This document shows positions 37,009 through 47,838 of a DNA stretch of 64,000 nucleotides, one piece after another. The stretch covers positions 1 to 64,000 of the forward strand of contig NZ_JYLF01000007.1 in assembly GCF_001043055.1 (NCBI RefSeq), in the 5' to 3' direction. The translations under genes were made by a program, and so were the position numbers. Numbering within the stretch: the first letter of the stretch is position 1; every line of letters begins with the position of its first letter. The notes beneath the pieces were generated by a model, which was not told the origin of the DNA, ran no database searches, and was given only the letters and a program-made list of their open reading frames with translations. This stretch comes from Pseudomonas weihenstephanensis. GTDB lineage: Bacteria; Pseudomonadota; Gammaproteobacteria; Pseudomonadales; Pseudomonadaceae.

Positions 37009-37815
37009 TTAGCGCTTGTCGCCGATTGTGTACAGACGGGTCAGCGGAGTTTTGGTGGTTGGGCCAAACCAGGCGTCATAAATGGTTTGCGCCTGACCTT
37101 TGCCTTCCAGTTCGAGCAGGGTTTCGTTGACCACGTTGGTCAACGCCGTTTCGCCTTTGGGGATGCCCACGCCAATCAGGTCGTTGGAAATAGTGAAGGG
37201 CGGGACTTCGTATTTGTCCTTGTCCGGCACGTTGGCCAGCAAGCCGATGAGTTTGGGGCCGTCCTGGGTAATGGCTTGCACGTTACCGTTGCGCAGCGCA
37301 GTGAACGCAAACGGGGTGTCATCGTAAGCCACCACTTTTGCGCCGGGGTACTTGGCCCGCAGCACGCCTTCGTTGACCGTGCCTTTGTCGACACCTACGC
37401 GCCAGGTGTTCAAGTCTTCGGGGGATTTGAGCGTACCTTTTTTAACGATGAACTGCTGGCCGGACGAAAAATACGGAATGCTGAAATTCACCTGCTCGGC
37501 ACGCTCCGGCGTAATGGTGAAGTTGGCCAGCACCAAGTCCACTTTATTGGCCACCAACAGCGGTACACGGTTGGCCGGGTTGGTTGGCTGCAACTGCAAC
37601 TTCACGCCCAGTTTGTCGGCGATGGCTTTGGCGTAATCGACGTCCAGACCTTCGATTTGCTTGCTTTTGGCATCCACAAAACCGAACGGCGGGTTGCTGT
37701 CGAACGACGCCACACGCAGCACACCGGCCTTTTTGATGTCATCCAGACGATCAGCATGGGCCAGGCCAGACAGTACAGCCAGGGTCAGAGCGGTGAGGGC
37801 AGTGATTTTCTTCAT
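37009..37815 (-). CDS. Periplasmic amino acid-binding protein (SBP family 3)
   Basis: 268 residues with a signal peptide cut after LAHA. The family 3 pattern is GVLRVASFDSNPPFGFVDAKSKQIEGLDVDYAKAIA, with the ligand-binding arginine in NFTITPERAEQVNFS. It delivers a polar amino acid to the two permeases downstream. Glutamate, aspartate or arginine are likely classes, but the ligand cannot be fixed by eye. Confidence 0.9.
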   Translation of the reverse strand: MKKITALTALTLAVLSGLAHADRLDDIKKAGVLRVASFDSNPPFGFVDAKSKQIEGLDVDYAKAIADKLGVKLQLQPTNPANRVPLLVANKVDLVLANFTITPERAEQVNFSIPYFSSGQQFIVKKGTLKSPEDLNTWRVGVDKGTVNEGVLRAKYPGAKVVAYDDTPFAFTALRNGNVQAITQDGPKLIGLLANVPDKDKYEVPPFTISNDLIGVGIPKGETALTNVVNETLLELEGKGQAQTIYDAWFGPTTKTPLTRLYTIGDKR

Positions 37816-37894
37816 TTCGTTCTCATCATGAGTTGGAATCGTTATGAGGAGAGTGTTACAGGAAATTTATCTTTTAAAAAAGAATATAAAACGA

Positions 37895-37918
37895 TTTGAA
37901 TATTCCATTTTTGAATAT
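37895..37918. promoter_or_regulatory. Direct repeat in the promoter region of the amino acid transporter
   Basis: tttgaatat occurs at 37895-37903 and 37910-37918, 15 bp apart start to start, in an A/T-rich stretch 80-100 bp before the binding-protein gene. The spacing resembles a regulator half-site pair but no regulator can be named. Confidence 0.35.
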
Positions 37919-38001
37919 GAAGATTGTGAGAAAAGCAAGCAGCAAGGCGCAACGATCATGCGGTGCTTAACACACACCGCATTTCGCAGCCTCCTGCCTC
38001 G

Positions 38002-39630
38002 TCAGTTACAGAGCACCTGCGGGGTATGACTCACCCCGGTGGCCAATGTCATTGGCTTCAAGCTGCTGGCCTCTAACAGCGCTTGGGTATACGGATGTTG
38101 AGGGTGGTTGAAGATCGTCCGCGCATCCCCTTGCTCCACGACTTTGCCGTCCTTGATGACGATCATGTCGTGGGCCAGCGCATGCACCACCGCCAGGTCG
38201 TGGCTGATAAACAAGTAGGTCAGGCCGTGGCGCAGTTGCAGGTCGCGCAACAAGTCCACGACTTGTTTTTGCACGGTGCGGTCCAGCGCCGAGGTCGGTT
38301 CGTCGAGCAGGATCAAGGCGGGCTCCATGATCAGTGCCCGGGCGATGGAGATGCGTTGGCGTTGCCCCCCCGAAAACTCATGGGGGTAACGATGGCGGCT
38401 TTGCGGGTCCAGCCCCACTTCTTGCAATACCCGAATCACGGCCTCTTCGCGTTCCAGGGGCGTGCCGATGCCATGCGCCAGCAAACCTTCGGCGATGATT
38501 TGCTGCACCGACATACGCGGGCTGAGGCTGCCAAACGGGTCTTGAAACACCACCTGCATTTGCCGGCGCAACGGGCGCAGCAGGTTCTGGTTCAGCAGGT
38601 TGAGCTGCTTGTTGCCAAAACGAATGTCGCCCTCGGAGTCCACGAGCCGCAGGATGGCCTGACCCAGGGTGGATTTGCCCGAACCCGACTCACCGACAAT
38701 GCCCAGGGTTCTGCCTTTTTTCAGCTCGAAACTGACCCCGTCCACGGCCTTGACGTACTGACGCTCGCGGCTGAACAGCGGCGTGGGCAGCGCAAACCAT
38801 ACCCGCAGGTTGTCGACTTCCAGCAGGTTGTGCCGGTAGTCGCTGGGCACTGGCGTACCGCTGGGTTCGGCTTCAATCAGCATGCGGCTGTAAGGGTGCT
38901 GCGGTGCGCGAAACAGGTCTTCGCACCGGGCTTGCTCAACGATTTGGCCGCCGCGCATCACGCACACGCGCTGGGCGATTTTGCGCACCAGATTCAGGTC
39001 GTGGCTGATGAGGAGCAGGGACATGCCCAGGCGCTGTTGCAGGTCGATCAACAGTTCGAGGATTTTTTGCTGCACCGTGACGTCCAGTGCGGTGGTGGGT
39101 TCGTCGGCGATCAGCAGCTCAGGTTCATTGGCCAGCGCCATCGCAATCATCACCCGCTGGCGTTGGCCGCCCGACAGTTGGTGCGGGTAAGCTTTCAGGC
39201 GGGTTTGCGGGTCGCGGATGCCCACCAGTTGCAGTAACTCCAGGGTGCGTGCCCGTGCCGCGCGGTTTTTCAGGCCCTTGTGGGTGAGCAACACCTCGCT
39301 GATTTGCTTTTCAATGGTGTGCAGCGGGTTGAGTGAGGTCATCGGCTCCTGAAAAATCATGGCGATGCGGTTGCCGCGCAGACCGCGCAGTTGGGCGTCG
39401 CTGGCACTCACCAGGTCGATGCCGTCATAGCGGATGCTGCCTTGGGTCTGCACGTCTTTGCCCGGCAGCAAGCGTAGGATCGAGTGCGCGGTCACGGACT
39501 TGCCAGAGCCGGACTCACCCACCAGCGCCAGGCATTCGCCACGGCGGATGTCGAGGTTGACCCCGTGCACCACTTCGCGCCCGGCAAAGCCGACGCGCAG
39601 ATCACGTATTTCAATCAATGTGTTGGTCAT
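38002..39630 (-). CDS. yejF: Peptide ABC transporter ATP-binding protein (two ABC domains)
   Basis: 542 residues from the ATG at 39630, two bases past the yejE stop. Two full ABC domains are fused: Walker [14 protein letters not shown] (near 36) and [12 protein letters not shown] (near 318), ABC signatures [15 protein letters not shown] and [15 protein letters not shown], and Walker [13 protein letters not shown] and [12 protein letters not shown]. This matches YejF, the energy-giving subunit of the microcin C/peptide importer YejABEF. It is the last gene of the tonB-to-yejF operon. Confidence 0.93.
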   Translation of the reverse strand: MTNTLIEIRDLRVGFAGREVVHGVNLDIRRGECLALVGESGSGKSVTAHSILRLLPGKDVQTQGSIRYDGIDLVSASDAQLRGLRGNRIAMIFQEPMTSLNPLHTIEKQISEVLLTHKGLKNRAARARTLELLQLVGIRDPQTRLKAYPHQLSGGQRQRVMIAMALANEPELLIADEPTTALDVTVQQKILELLIDLQQRLGMSLLLISHDLNLVRKIAQRVCVMRGGQIVEQARCEDLFRAPQHPYSRMLIEAEPSGTPVPSDYRHNLLEVDNLRVWFALPTPLFSRERQYVKAVDGVSFELKKGRTLGIVGESGSGKSTLGQAILRLVDSEGDIRFGNKQLNLLNQNLLRPLRRQMQVVFQDPFGSLSPRMSVQQIIAEGLLAHGIGTPLEREEAVIRVLQEVGLDPQSRHRYPHEFSGGQRQRISIARALIMEPALILLDEPTSALDRTVQKQVVDLLRDLQLRHGLTYLFISHDLAVVHALAHDMIVIKDGKVVEQGDARTIFNHPQHPYTQALLEASSLKPMTLATGVSHTPQVLCN

Positions 39631-39631
39631 C

Positions 39632-40654
39632 TCAGCTCCTAGGGTCAAATGCATCGCGGCAGGCTTCGCCGATAAACACCAGCAACGACAAAATCAGCGC
39701 CAGGGTGAAGAAGGCTGTGAGTGCCAGCCAGGGCGCTTGCAGGTTGCGTTTGGCCTGGCCAATCATTTCGCCCAGCGAGGCGGTGCCGGGCGGCATGCCA
39801 AAGCCCAGGAAGTCCAGTGCGGTGAGGGTGGCGATGGCGCCCGTGAGGATGAACGGCAGGTAGGTGAGGGTTGAGGTCATGGCGTTGGGCAGGATGTGTC
39901 GGCGCATCAGGGCACCGTCGGTCAAACCCAGTGCGCGGGCTGCTTTAACGTATTCCAGGTTGCGTCCACGCAAGAACTCGGCGCGCACCACGTCCACCAG
40001 TGCCAGCCAACTGAACAGCGCCATGATCCCCAGCAACCACCAGAAGCTCGGCGCCACAAACCCCGACAAAATGATCAGCAAGTACAGCACCGGCAAACCG
40101 GCCCACACCTCTTGCACGCGCTGCCCGAAAAGGTCGACCAAGCCGCCGTAAAAACCTTGCAAAGCGCCAGCGGTGATCCCGACCACGGCACTGATGGCGG
40201 TCAGGATCAGGGCGAAGAGGATGGAAATCCGTGCCCCGAAAATCACCCGCGCCAGCACATCGCGGGCCTGATCGTCGGTGCCCAGCCAGTGGGTGGCGCT
40301 GGGTGGGCTGGGGGCGGGTTCCTTGAGGTCGTAATTGACCGTGTCGTAACTGAACGGGATGGGTGCAAAGAGCATCGAGCCGCCCTGATCAGTGATCAGC
40401 TTGCGCACATAGTCGCTGCTGTAATCCGGCTCGAAAGGCAGCTCGCCGCCAAAGTCGGTTTCGACGTAGTTGGCCACTATCGGGAAGTACCAGCTGTCTT
40501 TGTAGTGAATCGCCAAAGGTTTGTCGTTGGCCACCAGTTCCCCACCCAGGCACAGGATGAAGAGCGCGACAAACAGCCATAACGACCACCAGCCGCGGCG
40601 GTTGGCCCTGAAGTGTGCGAGACGGCGCCTGCCAATAGGAGAGAGGGTAAACAT
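39632..40654 (-). CDS. yejE: Peptide ABC transporter permease YejE
   Basis: 340 residues from the ATG at 40654, which overlaps the yejB stop (TGATG). It carries the YejE N-terminal pattern RRRLAHFRANRRGWWSLWLF, a large periplasmic loop (ANDKPL...DSWYFPIVANYVETDFGG) and the C-terminal LDFLGFGMPPGTASLGEM characteristic of DppC/OppC-type permeases. It pairs with YejB. Confidence 0.92.
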   Translation of the reverse strand: MFTLSPIGRRRLAHFRANRRGWWSLWLFVALFILCLGGELVANDKPLAIHYKDSWYFPIVANYVETDFGGELPFEPDYSSDYVRKLITDQGGSMLFAPIPFSYDTVNYDLKEPAPSPPSATHWLGTDDQARDVLARVIFGARISILFALILTAISAVVGITAGALQGFYGGLVDLFGQRVQEVWAGLPVLYLLIILSGFVAPSFWWLLGIMALFSWLALVDVVRAEFLRGRNLEYVKAARALGLTDGALMRRHILPNAMTSTLTYLPFILTGAIATLTALDFLGFGMPPGTASLGEMIGQAKRNLQAPWLALTAFFTLALILSLLVFIGEACRDAFDPRS

Positions 40655-41724
40655 CAGACAGTCCTCGCCGAGAAGTCGATACGGGGGTCGAGCAGGGTGT
40701 AGCACAGGTCGCCGATCAGCTTGATCAACAACCCGAACAGGGTGAACAGAAACAGGGTGCCGAAGACCACGGGGTAGTCACGCGACACGGCGGCTTCGTA
40801 GCTCATGCGCCCGATGCCATCGAGGTTGAAGATGGTTTCTATCAGCAGTGAACCGGCGAAAAACACCTCGATCAGCGCCTGCGGGATACCGGCGACCACC
40901 AGCAGCATGGCGTTGCGCATCACATGACCGTAAAGCACCCGGCGCTCGGTCAGGCCCTTGGCGCGCGCCGTGACCACATACTGACGGCTGATTTCGTTGA
41001 GAAAGCTGTTTTTCGTGAGGATGGTCAGGGTGGCAAAGCCGCCAATCACCAAGGCAGAGACCGGCAGCACCATGTGCCACAGGTAGTCACCGATCTTGGC
41101 GAAAAAGCTCAGGTTATCGAAGCCGTCCGAGACCATGCCTTGCACCGGAAACCAGCTCATGTAGCTGCCGCCCGCGAACACCACGATCAACAGAATCGCA
41201 AACAGGAATGCGGGCATGGCGTAGCCAATGATGATCGCGGTGCTGGTCCACACATCGAATGCACTGCCGTTGTGAATGGCTTTGCGAATGCCCAGGGGGA
41301 TTGAGATCAGGTAGGTGATTAACGTCGCCCACAACCCGAGCGAAATCGAGACCGGCAGCTTTTGCAGGATCAGGTCCGTGACCTTGGCCCCGCGAAAAAA
41401 ACTGTTGCCAAAATCCAGTTGCGCGTAGTTCTTGAGCATCAACCACAGGCGTTCGTGCATGGGCTTGTCGAAGCCGTAGTGCTTGGTGATTTCTTCAACC
41501 AGCGCCGGGTCCAGGCCGCGGCTGCTCCGGCTGGCGCCACCGCTGCTGGCCGCCATGTCCCGCGCGCCGCCGCCCACTGATGCCCCGCTAAAGCCTTGCA
41601 AGCGTGCGATGGCTTGTTCCACCGGGCCACCGGGTGCGGCTTGTACGATCAGAAAGTTGACCACCAGAATGCACAGCAAGGTGGGGATGATCAGCAATAA
41701 ACGTCGACTCATGTAATGCAACAT
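40654..41724 (-). CDS. yejB: Peptide ABC transporter permease YejB
   Basis: 356 residues, starting one base after the yejA stop. It opens with [27 protein letters not shown] and has [41 protein letters not shown] and [22 protein letters not shown], which agree closely with E. coli YejB as I remember it. It forms the inner-membrane channel with YejE. Confidence 0.93.
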   Translation of the reverse strand: MLHYMSRRLLLIIPTLLCILVVNFLIVQAAPGGPVEQAIARLQGFSGASVGGGARDMAASSGGASRSSRGLDPALVEEITKHYGFDKPMHERLWLMLKNYAQLDFGNSFFRGAKVTDLILQKLPVSISLGLWATLITYLISIPLGIRKAIHNGSAFDVWTSTAIIIGYAMPAFLFAILLIVVFAGGSYMSWFPVQGMVSDGFDNLSFFAKIGDYLWHMVLPVSALVIGGFATLTILTKNSFLNEISRQYVVTARAKGLTERRVLYGHVMRNAMLLVVAGIPQALIEVFFAGSLLIETIFNLDGIGRMSYEAAVSRDYPVVFGTLFLFTLFGLLIKLIGDLCYTLLDPRIDFSARTV

Positions 41725-41725
41725 T

Positions 41726-43600
41726 TCAATGGCCCTCCGACGACGTACTGGCGGCGCTCAAGGCGGCGTTGGTTTGCGCGGTGGTGCTGACTTGCCACCA
41801 GGTGTCCAGCCCTTCGTCATACATCGGCTCCTGTGCCGGGCGGCCGAAGCGGTTTTGGTACACGGTGGGGGTGCCGACTGAGTAGTAGTTGGGAATCATG
41901 TAGTAGCCCCATTGCAAGACCCGATCCAGCGCACGGGCGTAATGCACCATCTCTGTACGGCTGTTGGCCTGCACCAGGCCGTCGAGCAGGGTGTCTACGG
42001 CCGGGTCGCGCAGCACAAAGGCGTTAGAGGCGCCGACCTGGGTGGCGCTGCGCGAGCCGTACATGTCGTACATCTCGCGGCCTGGCGAGACGATGGGCTG
42101 GCCACTGCGCGGAAAGCCCACCACGATCATGTCGTAGTCACGCGCGTTGAGCCGGTTGATGTACTGCGCCGAGTCGATCTTGCGAATGTCCATCGTGATG
42201 CCGATCTGCGCCAGGGTGCGCTTGTACGGCAAAATCATGCGGTCAAAGCCGCCTTGGCCATCGAGGAAAGTGAAGCGCAGCGGTTCGCCCTCAGCGTTCA
42301 CCAGCGTGTTGTTTTTGGCCGTCCAGCCCGCTTCTTTGAGCAGCGCCAGCGCTTGCAGTTGTTTGTCGCGGATGTAACCGCTGCCATCGGTCTTGGGGGC
42401 CTGATAGACCTGCGTGAAGACCTCATCCGGGATTTTTCCGCGCAGCGGTTCAAGGATCTCCCGTTCGCGGGCATCGGGCAGGGCGGTGGCGGCCATTTCA
42501 CTTTTCGGGAAGTAGCTCTGCTGGCGCACGTAGAAGCTGCGCATCATCTGTTTGTTGGTCCACTCAAAGTCCCACAGCAGACTCAGCGCCTGACGCACGC
42601 GGCGGTCTTGAAAGAACGGGTTTTGCAGGTTGAACGCAAAGCCTTGCGCGGCCCCCGGTTTGTCTTTGGCGAACACGCCTTTTTGCAGGCGGCCATCGTT
42701 GAGCGAAGGGCTGTCATAGCCGATGCTGAAACCGGTGGCCGAGAACTCGCGGTTGTAGTCGAAAGCCCCGGCCTTGAGCAGTTCGCGGGCTACATCGGTG
42801 TCGCCGTAAAAATTCACGGTCAGGCGGTCGAAGTTATACATCCCTTTGCTGACCGGCAGGTTTGCGCCCCACCAGTGCTGATTGCGCTCAAAGGTGATGC
42901 TGCGGCCAGGGTCAACCTTTGAGACGGCATACGGGCCACTGCCCAGCGGCGGTTCGAAGCCGCCGCCATTGGTAAAGTCGCGGGTCTTCCACCAGTGTTG
43001 CGGCAGGATGCGCATGCTGGCCAAATCCAGTGCCAGCGTGCGGTTCTGGTTGTTCTTGAAGTCAAAACGCACTTGCAACGGGCCTTCGATCGCGATGTCT
43101 TTGACCTCGCCATAGAGCATGCGGTAGCTCAGGCTGCCTTGGGTCATCAGCGTGTGGTAAGTGAACGCCACGTCTTGTGCCGTGATAGGGGTGTCGTCAG
43201 CGAAACGGGCTTTGGGGTCCAGGTTGAAGCGCACCCACAGGCCATCGGGGTCGCGCTCCATGGTTTTGGCCACCAGGCCATACACCGTGTAGGGCTCGTC
43301 CAATGAACGAAAGGCCAGCGGGGCATACACCCACTGATCCACCTGCGCCACGCCGGTGCCTTGGTCAACATAGGGCGTGAGGTAATTGAACTGGCCGATT
43401 TCCATCGACGCGCGGCTCAAGGAGCCACCTTTGGGGGCGTTCGGGTTGACGAAGTCGAAGTGCTGGAAACCGGCCGGGTATTTGGGCGCCTCGCCGTAGA
43501 CCGTCATGGCCTGGCTGGGCGCGGCACTGACGCCGATGCTTACGCACGCGAGTACGGGCACCAACAACGAGCGGATCAGGGGCAGGAAATATGAAGACAT
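41726..43600 (-). CDS. yejA: Periplasmic peptide-binding protein (SBP family 5, YejA type)
   Basis: 624 residues from the ATG at 43600 with an aagga site; signal peptide cut near VSA. YejA-type motifs include [25 protein letters not shown] near the mature start and [21 protein letters not shown]. The family binds oligopeptides and peptide antibiotics such as microcin C, and hands them to YejBEF. It lies directly after the outer-membrane receptor gene, so receptor and binding protein probably share a ligand. Confidence 0.92.
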   Translation of the reverse strand: MSSYFLPLIRSLLVPVLACVSIGVSAAPSQAMTVYGEAPKYPAGFQHFDFVNPNAPKGGSLSRASMEIGQFNYLTPYVDQGTGVAQVDQWVYAPLAFRSLDEPYTVYGLVAKTMERDPDGLWVRFNLDPKARFADDTPITAQDVAFTYHTLMTQGSLSYRMLYGEVKDIAIEGPLQVRFDFKNNQNRTLALDLASMRILPQHWWKTRDFTNGGGFEPPLGSGPYAVSKVDPGRSITFERNQHWWGANLPVSKGMYNFDRLTVNFYGDTDVARELLKAGAFDYNREFSATGFSIGYDSPSLNDGRLQKGVFAKDKPGAAQGFAFNLQNPFFQDRRVRQALSLLWDFEWTNKQMMRSFYVRQQSYFPKSEMAATALPDAREREILEPLRGKIPDEVFTQVYQAPKTDGSGYIRDKQLQALALLKEAGWTAKNNTLVNAEGEPLRFTFLDGQGGFDRMILPYKRTLAQIGITMDIRKIDSAQYINRLNARDYDMIVVGFPRSGQPIVSPGREMYDMYGSRSATQVGASNAFVLRDPAVDTLLDGLVQANSRTEMVHYARALDRVLQWGYYMIPNYYSVGTPTVYQNRFGRPAQEPMYDEGLDTWWQVSTTAQTNAALSAASTSSEGH

Positions 43601-43740
43601 GTGTGGGGTTTCCTTGTACCGCGTGTAGAACCATTGAGTACCGTGAAAAATCCCCACAGCCTTGCGCGTGAAAAGGCCGTGGGGTCGCGATTTCGCAGTT
43701 ATGCCGACGCAAGCTGGAGGAGGCTTGCGTCGGTGATCAC

Positions 43741-46467
43741 TCAGAAGTGGTAGGTGGCACGGGCGAAGAAAGTACGGCCCATTGGGTCGGCATACCGTGG
43801 ATCGAAACCACTCTGGAAGTTATAGGCCTGATTGGAGAACGGCGGATTGCGATCGAACATGTTTTTCATGCCCACATCCAGGTCGACGGTTTTGTTGAAG
43901 GTGTAGCCCGCAGACAAGTCCCACAGGGTGTAAGAGGCCACTTTGGCATGGGTGCTTGGGTCGTAGTCGTTGTAGCCGCTGGTGAAGCGGTTAACCAGCG
44001 AGGCACGGTATGGCCCCAGGTTCCAGGTGCCGTTGAGCACATGTTTCCAGCGTGCCACCACCCCGGTGCCTTCAAAGTCACCGACGTTATCGGTGTACGT
44101 ACCGCCGATCGTGCTCTGGAAGTCATAGCGGGTGACGTAGGTGCCTTGCAGGCCCAGGCCGAATTGGCCGTATGGGGTGTTGGGGAAGCGGTAGTCCATG
44201 CTCACGTCAATGCCGCTGGTTTTGACTGCACCCAGGTTGGCGAGGCCGGTTTGCACGTAGTTAAGTGAACCGTCGGGGTTACGCACATAGCGGTCGGCAT
44301 ACAGCGCCGGGTCGTCAAATACGGTGGATTCCGGGAACTCGGCGATCTGGTTGGCGATGTGAATCCACCAGAAGTCCAGGCCCAGCGACAGGTCGCGCAC
44401 GGGTTGATAGACGAAGCCCAGGGTCACGTTGCGGGCTTTTTCGGGCGAGAGCTGGGTGTTGCCGCCGGTGCGGTTATGGAACTGCTGGCCGCAATCGCGC
44501 CCGCTGTTGCCGCCCGGTTGCACCACGCCGCCGGCGCACAGCACCGGGTCGTTGTAGTAACCCTGGGTGTACGTGGTGTATTGGGGGTTGTACAGCTCAT
44601 ACAGCGACGGTGCACGGAACCCTTCGCTGTAAGCGCCACGTACCACCAGCTCTTTGACGGGCTGGTAACGGAACGAGTATTTCGGGTTGGTGGTGCTGCC
44701 AAAGTCGCTGTATTTGTCATGACGTACAGCGGCCGAGAGTTCCAGGCTGTCGAGCACCGGTACGTTCAGTTCGGTGTACACCGCCTTCACGTTACGGTCA
44801 CCTTTGACGCTGCCGTCCGGGTCAACCCCCAGGCTGCTGACGTCAGCCGCATAGGCTTCGTAGCTCTGGTGGAATTTTTCCTGACGGTATTCACCGCCGA
44901 TGGCCAGACCGGCCGGGCCTGCGCCGAACCAGTCACCGACCTCGCGGCTCATGCGCCCGTCGATCCCGCTTACACGGCCCACTGAGGAGGAGTATTGGCC
45001 GTGGTATTGGTTGGCGTCGATGTAGGCCTGGCCGGCCGACGTTTGTGGGCCGAAGGGGTTGATGATGCCGTCTGCGATGCCGTTGATCATGGCCGCATCA
45101 CTGACATAACCCCCGGTCAGGCTGGAGATGACCTGGTTTTGGTTGTACGAGGCGCCAACGTTGTAATCCCAGCCCTTGACCATGCCGTCGAAGCTCAGCA
45201 CCAGACGCTGACTGGTGTTCTGGTCTTTGGACTGACGACCGCCTGCGGCTGTTTCACGCCAGTTTAGGCCAATCGGCTGGCTGGGGTCGAAGGACGGATC
45301 GTTGGTGCCCGGCGTGATGCCGTTGCCGGGGAAGTAAGGCGAAGAGGGGTCCATCGTCAGGCCGAGCAGGGGGGCGGGCGCCACCGAGGTGGCGTTGTTA
45401 TTTCGGGCCCAGAAGTATTCGAGGTTAACGTTGTCATCGTCGGTGAGCTTGCCGGTGGCCTTGCCGAAAAACGAGGTCTTTTCGGTTTCGGGCAGCAAGT
45501 CGATGTAGTCGCGGGTGTCATAGCGGCATACGCCCTGACGCAGTACCAGGTTGGCACCGCTGCAATTGCTGCCGGCCAGCGGGCTGGTGTTGATATTGCC
45601 CTGGCTCCAGTTGGCCGGGTAAGAGGTGCCGGAGGTTTGGTCCAGCCCACGGCCCGGCGCGTAGTTGGTGGTAAAGGTGCGGTCCTTACTTTGCAATGCG
45701 CGTTGTTTGTTGTAGCCCACCACGCCCATGACGTTGAAACGGTCTTTGTCCAGGTCGCCATACCCCCAACTGCCGCTGATGTCGTGGCTGCTGCCACCAC
45801 CGCTGGCATCGGTCCCTTCGCCGCCCAGCGAGAGCGTGCCGTCGGTCAGGGATTTTTTGGTGATGAAGTTGATTACGCCGCCAATCGCGTCGGTGCCGTA
45901 CAAAGCCGAGGCGCCGTCGCGCAACACTTCAACCCGGTCAATGGCCGCAAACGGGATGGTGTTCAAGTCAACTGCCGAGCCGTCGATGGCGTTGTTGCCC
46001 AGACGGCGACCGTTGAGCAGCACCAGGGTTTTGTTGGCACCAATGCCGCGCATGTCAGCGAAGGTCGACCCCCCGGTGGCAGAGCCAACGGAGCTGGCCG
46101 AGTTGCGGATCGACTGGTTACCGGTCACGCGTTGCATGATTTCAGCGGTGGTGGTCACGCCTTCATTGCGCAGCTGTTCGGCACGCAGAATGGTGATCGG
46201 CACAGCGGTTTCGGCATCGACCCGGCGAATCGCCGAGCCGGTCACTTCCACCCGTTGCAGTTGCGTGGTGGCGGGTGCCGCCACGGCATCTGTGCTGACT
46301 GTTGCGGTGCTCACCGCACTGCCAGAATCGTGCGCAGGGGCCGCTTCGGCTGCGTGTAACTGGCCAGCGCTCATCCCCAGAGCAACCAGATACAGCGGCA
46401 CAAAACGATGGCGTTGCAGGCTCGCAACGAGCGGTTTGAGGGTAAAACCTGAACTCTTCATCTGCAT
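43741..46467 (-). CDS. TonB-dependent outer-membrane receptor
   Basis: 908 residues from the ATG at 46467; a long in-frame 5' extension is not credible. Signal peptide cut near LHAAE, then a low-complexity A/S/T linker, a TonB-box-like LQRVEVTGSAIRR (about 68-80), and the plug with DMRGIGANKTLVLLNGRRLG and RDGASALYGTDAIGGVINFITK. The barrel ends FFARATYHF. It belongs to the large receptor type common in xanthomonads and Caulobacter rather than to classic siderophore receptors. Its place between tonB-exbBD and yejABEF implies a peptide-like or peptidyl-siderophore ligand; the SppR-SppABCD locus of P. aeruginosa is a comparable receptor-plus-permease arrangement. Confidence 0.9.
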   Translation of the reverse strand: MQMKSSGFTLKPLVASLQRHRFVPLYLVALGMSAGQLHAAEAAPAHDSGSAVSTATVSTDAVAAPATTQLQRVEVTGSAIRRVDAETAVPITILRAEQLRNEGVTTTAEIMQRVTGNQSIRNSASSVGSATGGSTFADMRGIGANKTLVLLNGRRLGNNAIDGSAVDLNTIPFAAIDRVEVLRDGASALYGTDAIGGVINFITKKSLTDGTLSLGGEGTDASGGGSSHDISGSWGYGDLDKDRFNVMGVVGYNKQRALQSKDRTFTTNYAPGRGLDQTSGTSYPANWSQGNINTSPLAGSNCSGANLVLRQGVCRYDTRDYIDLLPETEKTSFFGKATGKLTDDDNVNLEYFWARNNNATSVAPAPLLGLTMDPSSPYFPGNGITPGTNDPSFDPSQPIGLNWRETAAGGRQSKDQNTSQRLVLSFDGMVKGWDYNVGASYNQNQVISSLTGGYVSDAAMINGIADGIINPFGPQTSAGQAYIDANQYHGQYSSSVGRVSGIDGRMSREVGDWFGAGPAGLAIGGEYRQEKFHQSYEAYAADVSSLGVDPDGSVKGDRNVKAVYTELNVPVLDSLELSAAVRHDKYSDFGSTTNPKYSFRYQPVKELVVRGAYSEGFRAPSLYELYNPQYTTYTQGYYNDPVLCAGGVVQPGGNSGRDCGQQFHNRTGGNTQLSPEKARNVTLGFVYQPVRDLSLGLDFWWIHIANQIAEFPESTVFDDPALYADRYVRNPDGSLNYVQTGLANLGAVKTSGIDVSMDYRFPNTPYGQFGLGLQGTYVTRYDFQSTIGGTYTDNVGDFEGTGVVARWKHVLNGTWNLGPYRASLVNRFTSGYNDYDPSTHAKVASYTLWDLSAGYTFNKTVDLDVGMKNMFDRNPPFSNQAYNFQSGFDPRYADPMGRTFFARATYHF

Positions 46468-46650
46468 GGTTATTTCCGACTTTTTCAGACGTTTATTGGA
46501 ATGGCCTTGTGAGCCCTCATGACTCCAGTTGGGTTGTGTCGACCCTGGCAAAACACGTTTTTCAAGCCAGCCGCTCCCCTGCAAGGGCCAAAGAGCCCCT
46601 GCGCGACGTGGGTACTGCGTGGTTACAGCGATTGCACAGTGATCTCTGAA

Positions 46651-46672
46651 GTCGCTGCCAACGGCGGCGACT
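46651..46672. repeat. REP-like hairpin between exbD and the receptor gene
   Basis: gtcgctgcc/ggcggcgac arms (one wobble) with a 4-nt loop, flanked by gactacag. It shares the gtcgctgcc core with the long REP palindrome at 3331-3387 and may attenuate transcription from exbD into the receptor. Confidence 0.5.
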
Positions 46673-46681
46673 ACAGGGGCG

Positions 46682-47083
46682 TTATTTGGCGGTCATCACC
46701 GAGATTTTGGTGATCCCCGAACGTTCGATTGACGCCATCGCTTTGGCCACCTGGCCGTAATTGACCCCCTCGTCTGCCTGAAGCTGCACGCGCACTTCGG
46801 GGTCCTGGTTTTTTACGTCTTGCAGGCTTTTTTCCAGCAGCTCGGGGGCCACCTCGTTTTTGGCCAGGTAGAACTTGCCGTCCTGATCGACGCTGACCAC
46901 CACCGGGTCTTTCTTTTGCTGACTGGCCACCGCGTCGGTCTTGGGCAGGTTGATCTTGATCGCGTTGGTCATCATCGGGGTGGTCACGATGAACACCACC
47001 AGCAGTACCAGCATCACGTCCACCAGCGGGGTGACGTTCATTTCACTGAGTACTTCGTCGCTGTCCTGCGTTGAGAAAGACAT
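46682..47083 (-). CDS. exbD: Biopolymer transport protein ExbD
   Basis: 133 residues with one N-terminal membrane helix. The proton-path aspartate lies in NVTPLVDVMLVLLVVFIV (D near residue 22), followed by a periplasmic domain. It starts on the last base of the exbB stop (TGATG), so the two are coupled. ExbB-ExbD powers TonB using the proton gradient. Confidence 0.95.
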   Translation of the reverse strand: MSFSTQDSDEVLSEMNVTPLVDVMLVLLVVFIVTTPMMTNAIKINLPKTDAVASQQKKDPVVVSVDQDGKFYLAKNEVAPELLEKSLQDVKNQDPEVRVQLQADEGVNYGQVAKAMASIERSGITKISVMTAK

Positions 47084-47787
47084 CAGCTTGCCTCCCGCAC
47101 CGGGGTGCGCTTGGTGGAAATGGCCTGGCGATCAACGGCGAAGGCGCTGCGTTGGGCGAGGGCGTCGAAGTCATGGGCAAAATCGTCCATGTTGGCCGAA
47201 GCCAGTTTCAGGCGACGCAGGAAGAAGTTGTAAATCAACACCGCCGGGACGGCGACCGCGATGCCGACGCCGGTGGCGATCAAGGCGTGGCCGATGGGGC
47301 CAGCAACGGTTTCAAGGCTGGCCGAGCCTGTAGCGCCGATGGTTTGCAGGGCTTCCATGATTCCCCAGACAGTGCCGAACAAACCGATAAAGGGCGCGGT
47401 GCTGCCGATACTGGCGAGGATGGCCTGACCGCTTTCCAGCGCGCGGCGTTCTTTCTGGATTTGCTGGCGCAGGTTGCGCTCCAGACGGTCGGAACGGTTG
47501 ATGGTGTGGGCCAGCTGTTGGGTCGTGCGCGGGGTGTCATCGACAATCATGGCTTCAAAGCCGCTGTTGGCGATGCGCGCCAGTGCGCCGGGGTACTGGC
47601 TGGCGTGTTCGGCGGCGGTGAGCAAGTCCGGGGCGGCCCAAAACGCTTTGCTAAACAACTTGTTTTGTTTTTTCTGACGCAAGTACTGCGAAGACTTGAT
47701 GAGCAATAGTGCCCAGCTCACCACTGAAAACAGCACCAATGCCCACAACACTCCAGGGACAATCATGGAAGACAGAGACTCGTTCAT
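47083..47787 (-). CDS. exbB: MotA/TolQ/ExbB proton channel protein
   Basis: 234 residues with three membrane helices: one near the N-terminus (VPGVLWALVLFSVVSWALLLI) and two after the cytoplasmic loop, including ASIGSTAPFIGLFGTVWGIMEAL and GPIGHALIATGVGIAVAVPAVLIYNFF, the conserved ExbB/TolQ core. It is 51 bp downstream of tonB and coupled to exbD. Confidence 0.95.
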   Translation of the reverse strand: MNESLSSMIVPGVLWALVLFSVVSWALLLIKSSQYLRQKKQNKLFSKAFWAAPDLLTAAEHASQYPGALARIANSGFEAMIVDDTPRTTQQLAHTINRSDRLERNLRQQIQKERRALESGQAILASIGSTAPFIGLFGTVWGIMEALQTIGATGSASLETVAGPIGHALIATGVGIAVAVPAVLIYNFFLRRLKLASANMDDFAHDFDALAQRSAFAVDRQAISTKRTPVREAS

Positions 47788-47838
47788 GGCTACACCTCAC
47801 ACGCGACTAAATGAAAGTAAATGTCGGCCCCTGAAGGG

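Noticed and set aside
41912..42922. 336-codon plus-strand frame opposite yejA
   Set aside because: No family pattern; yejA has signal peptide, ribosome site and operon context.
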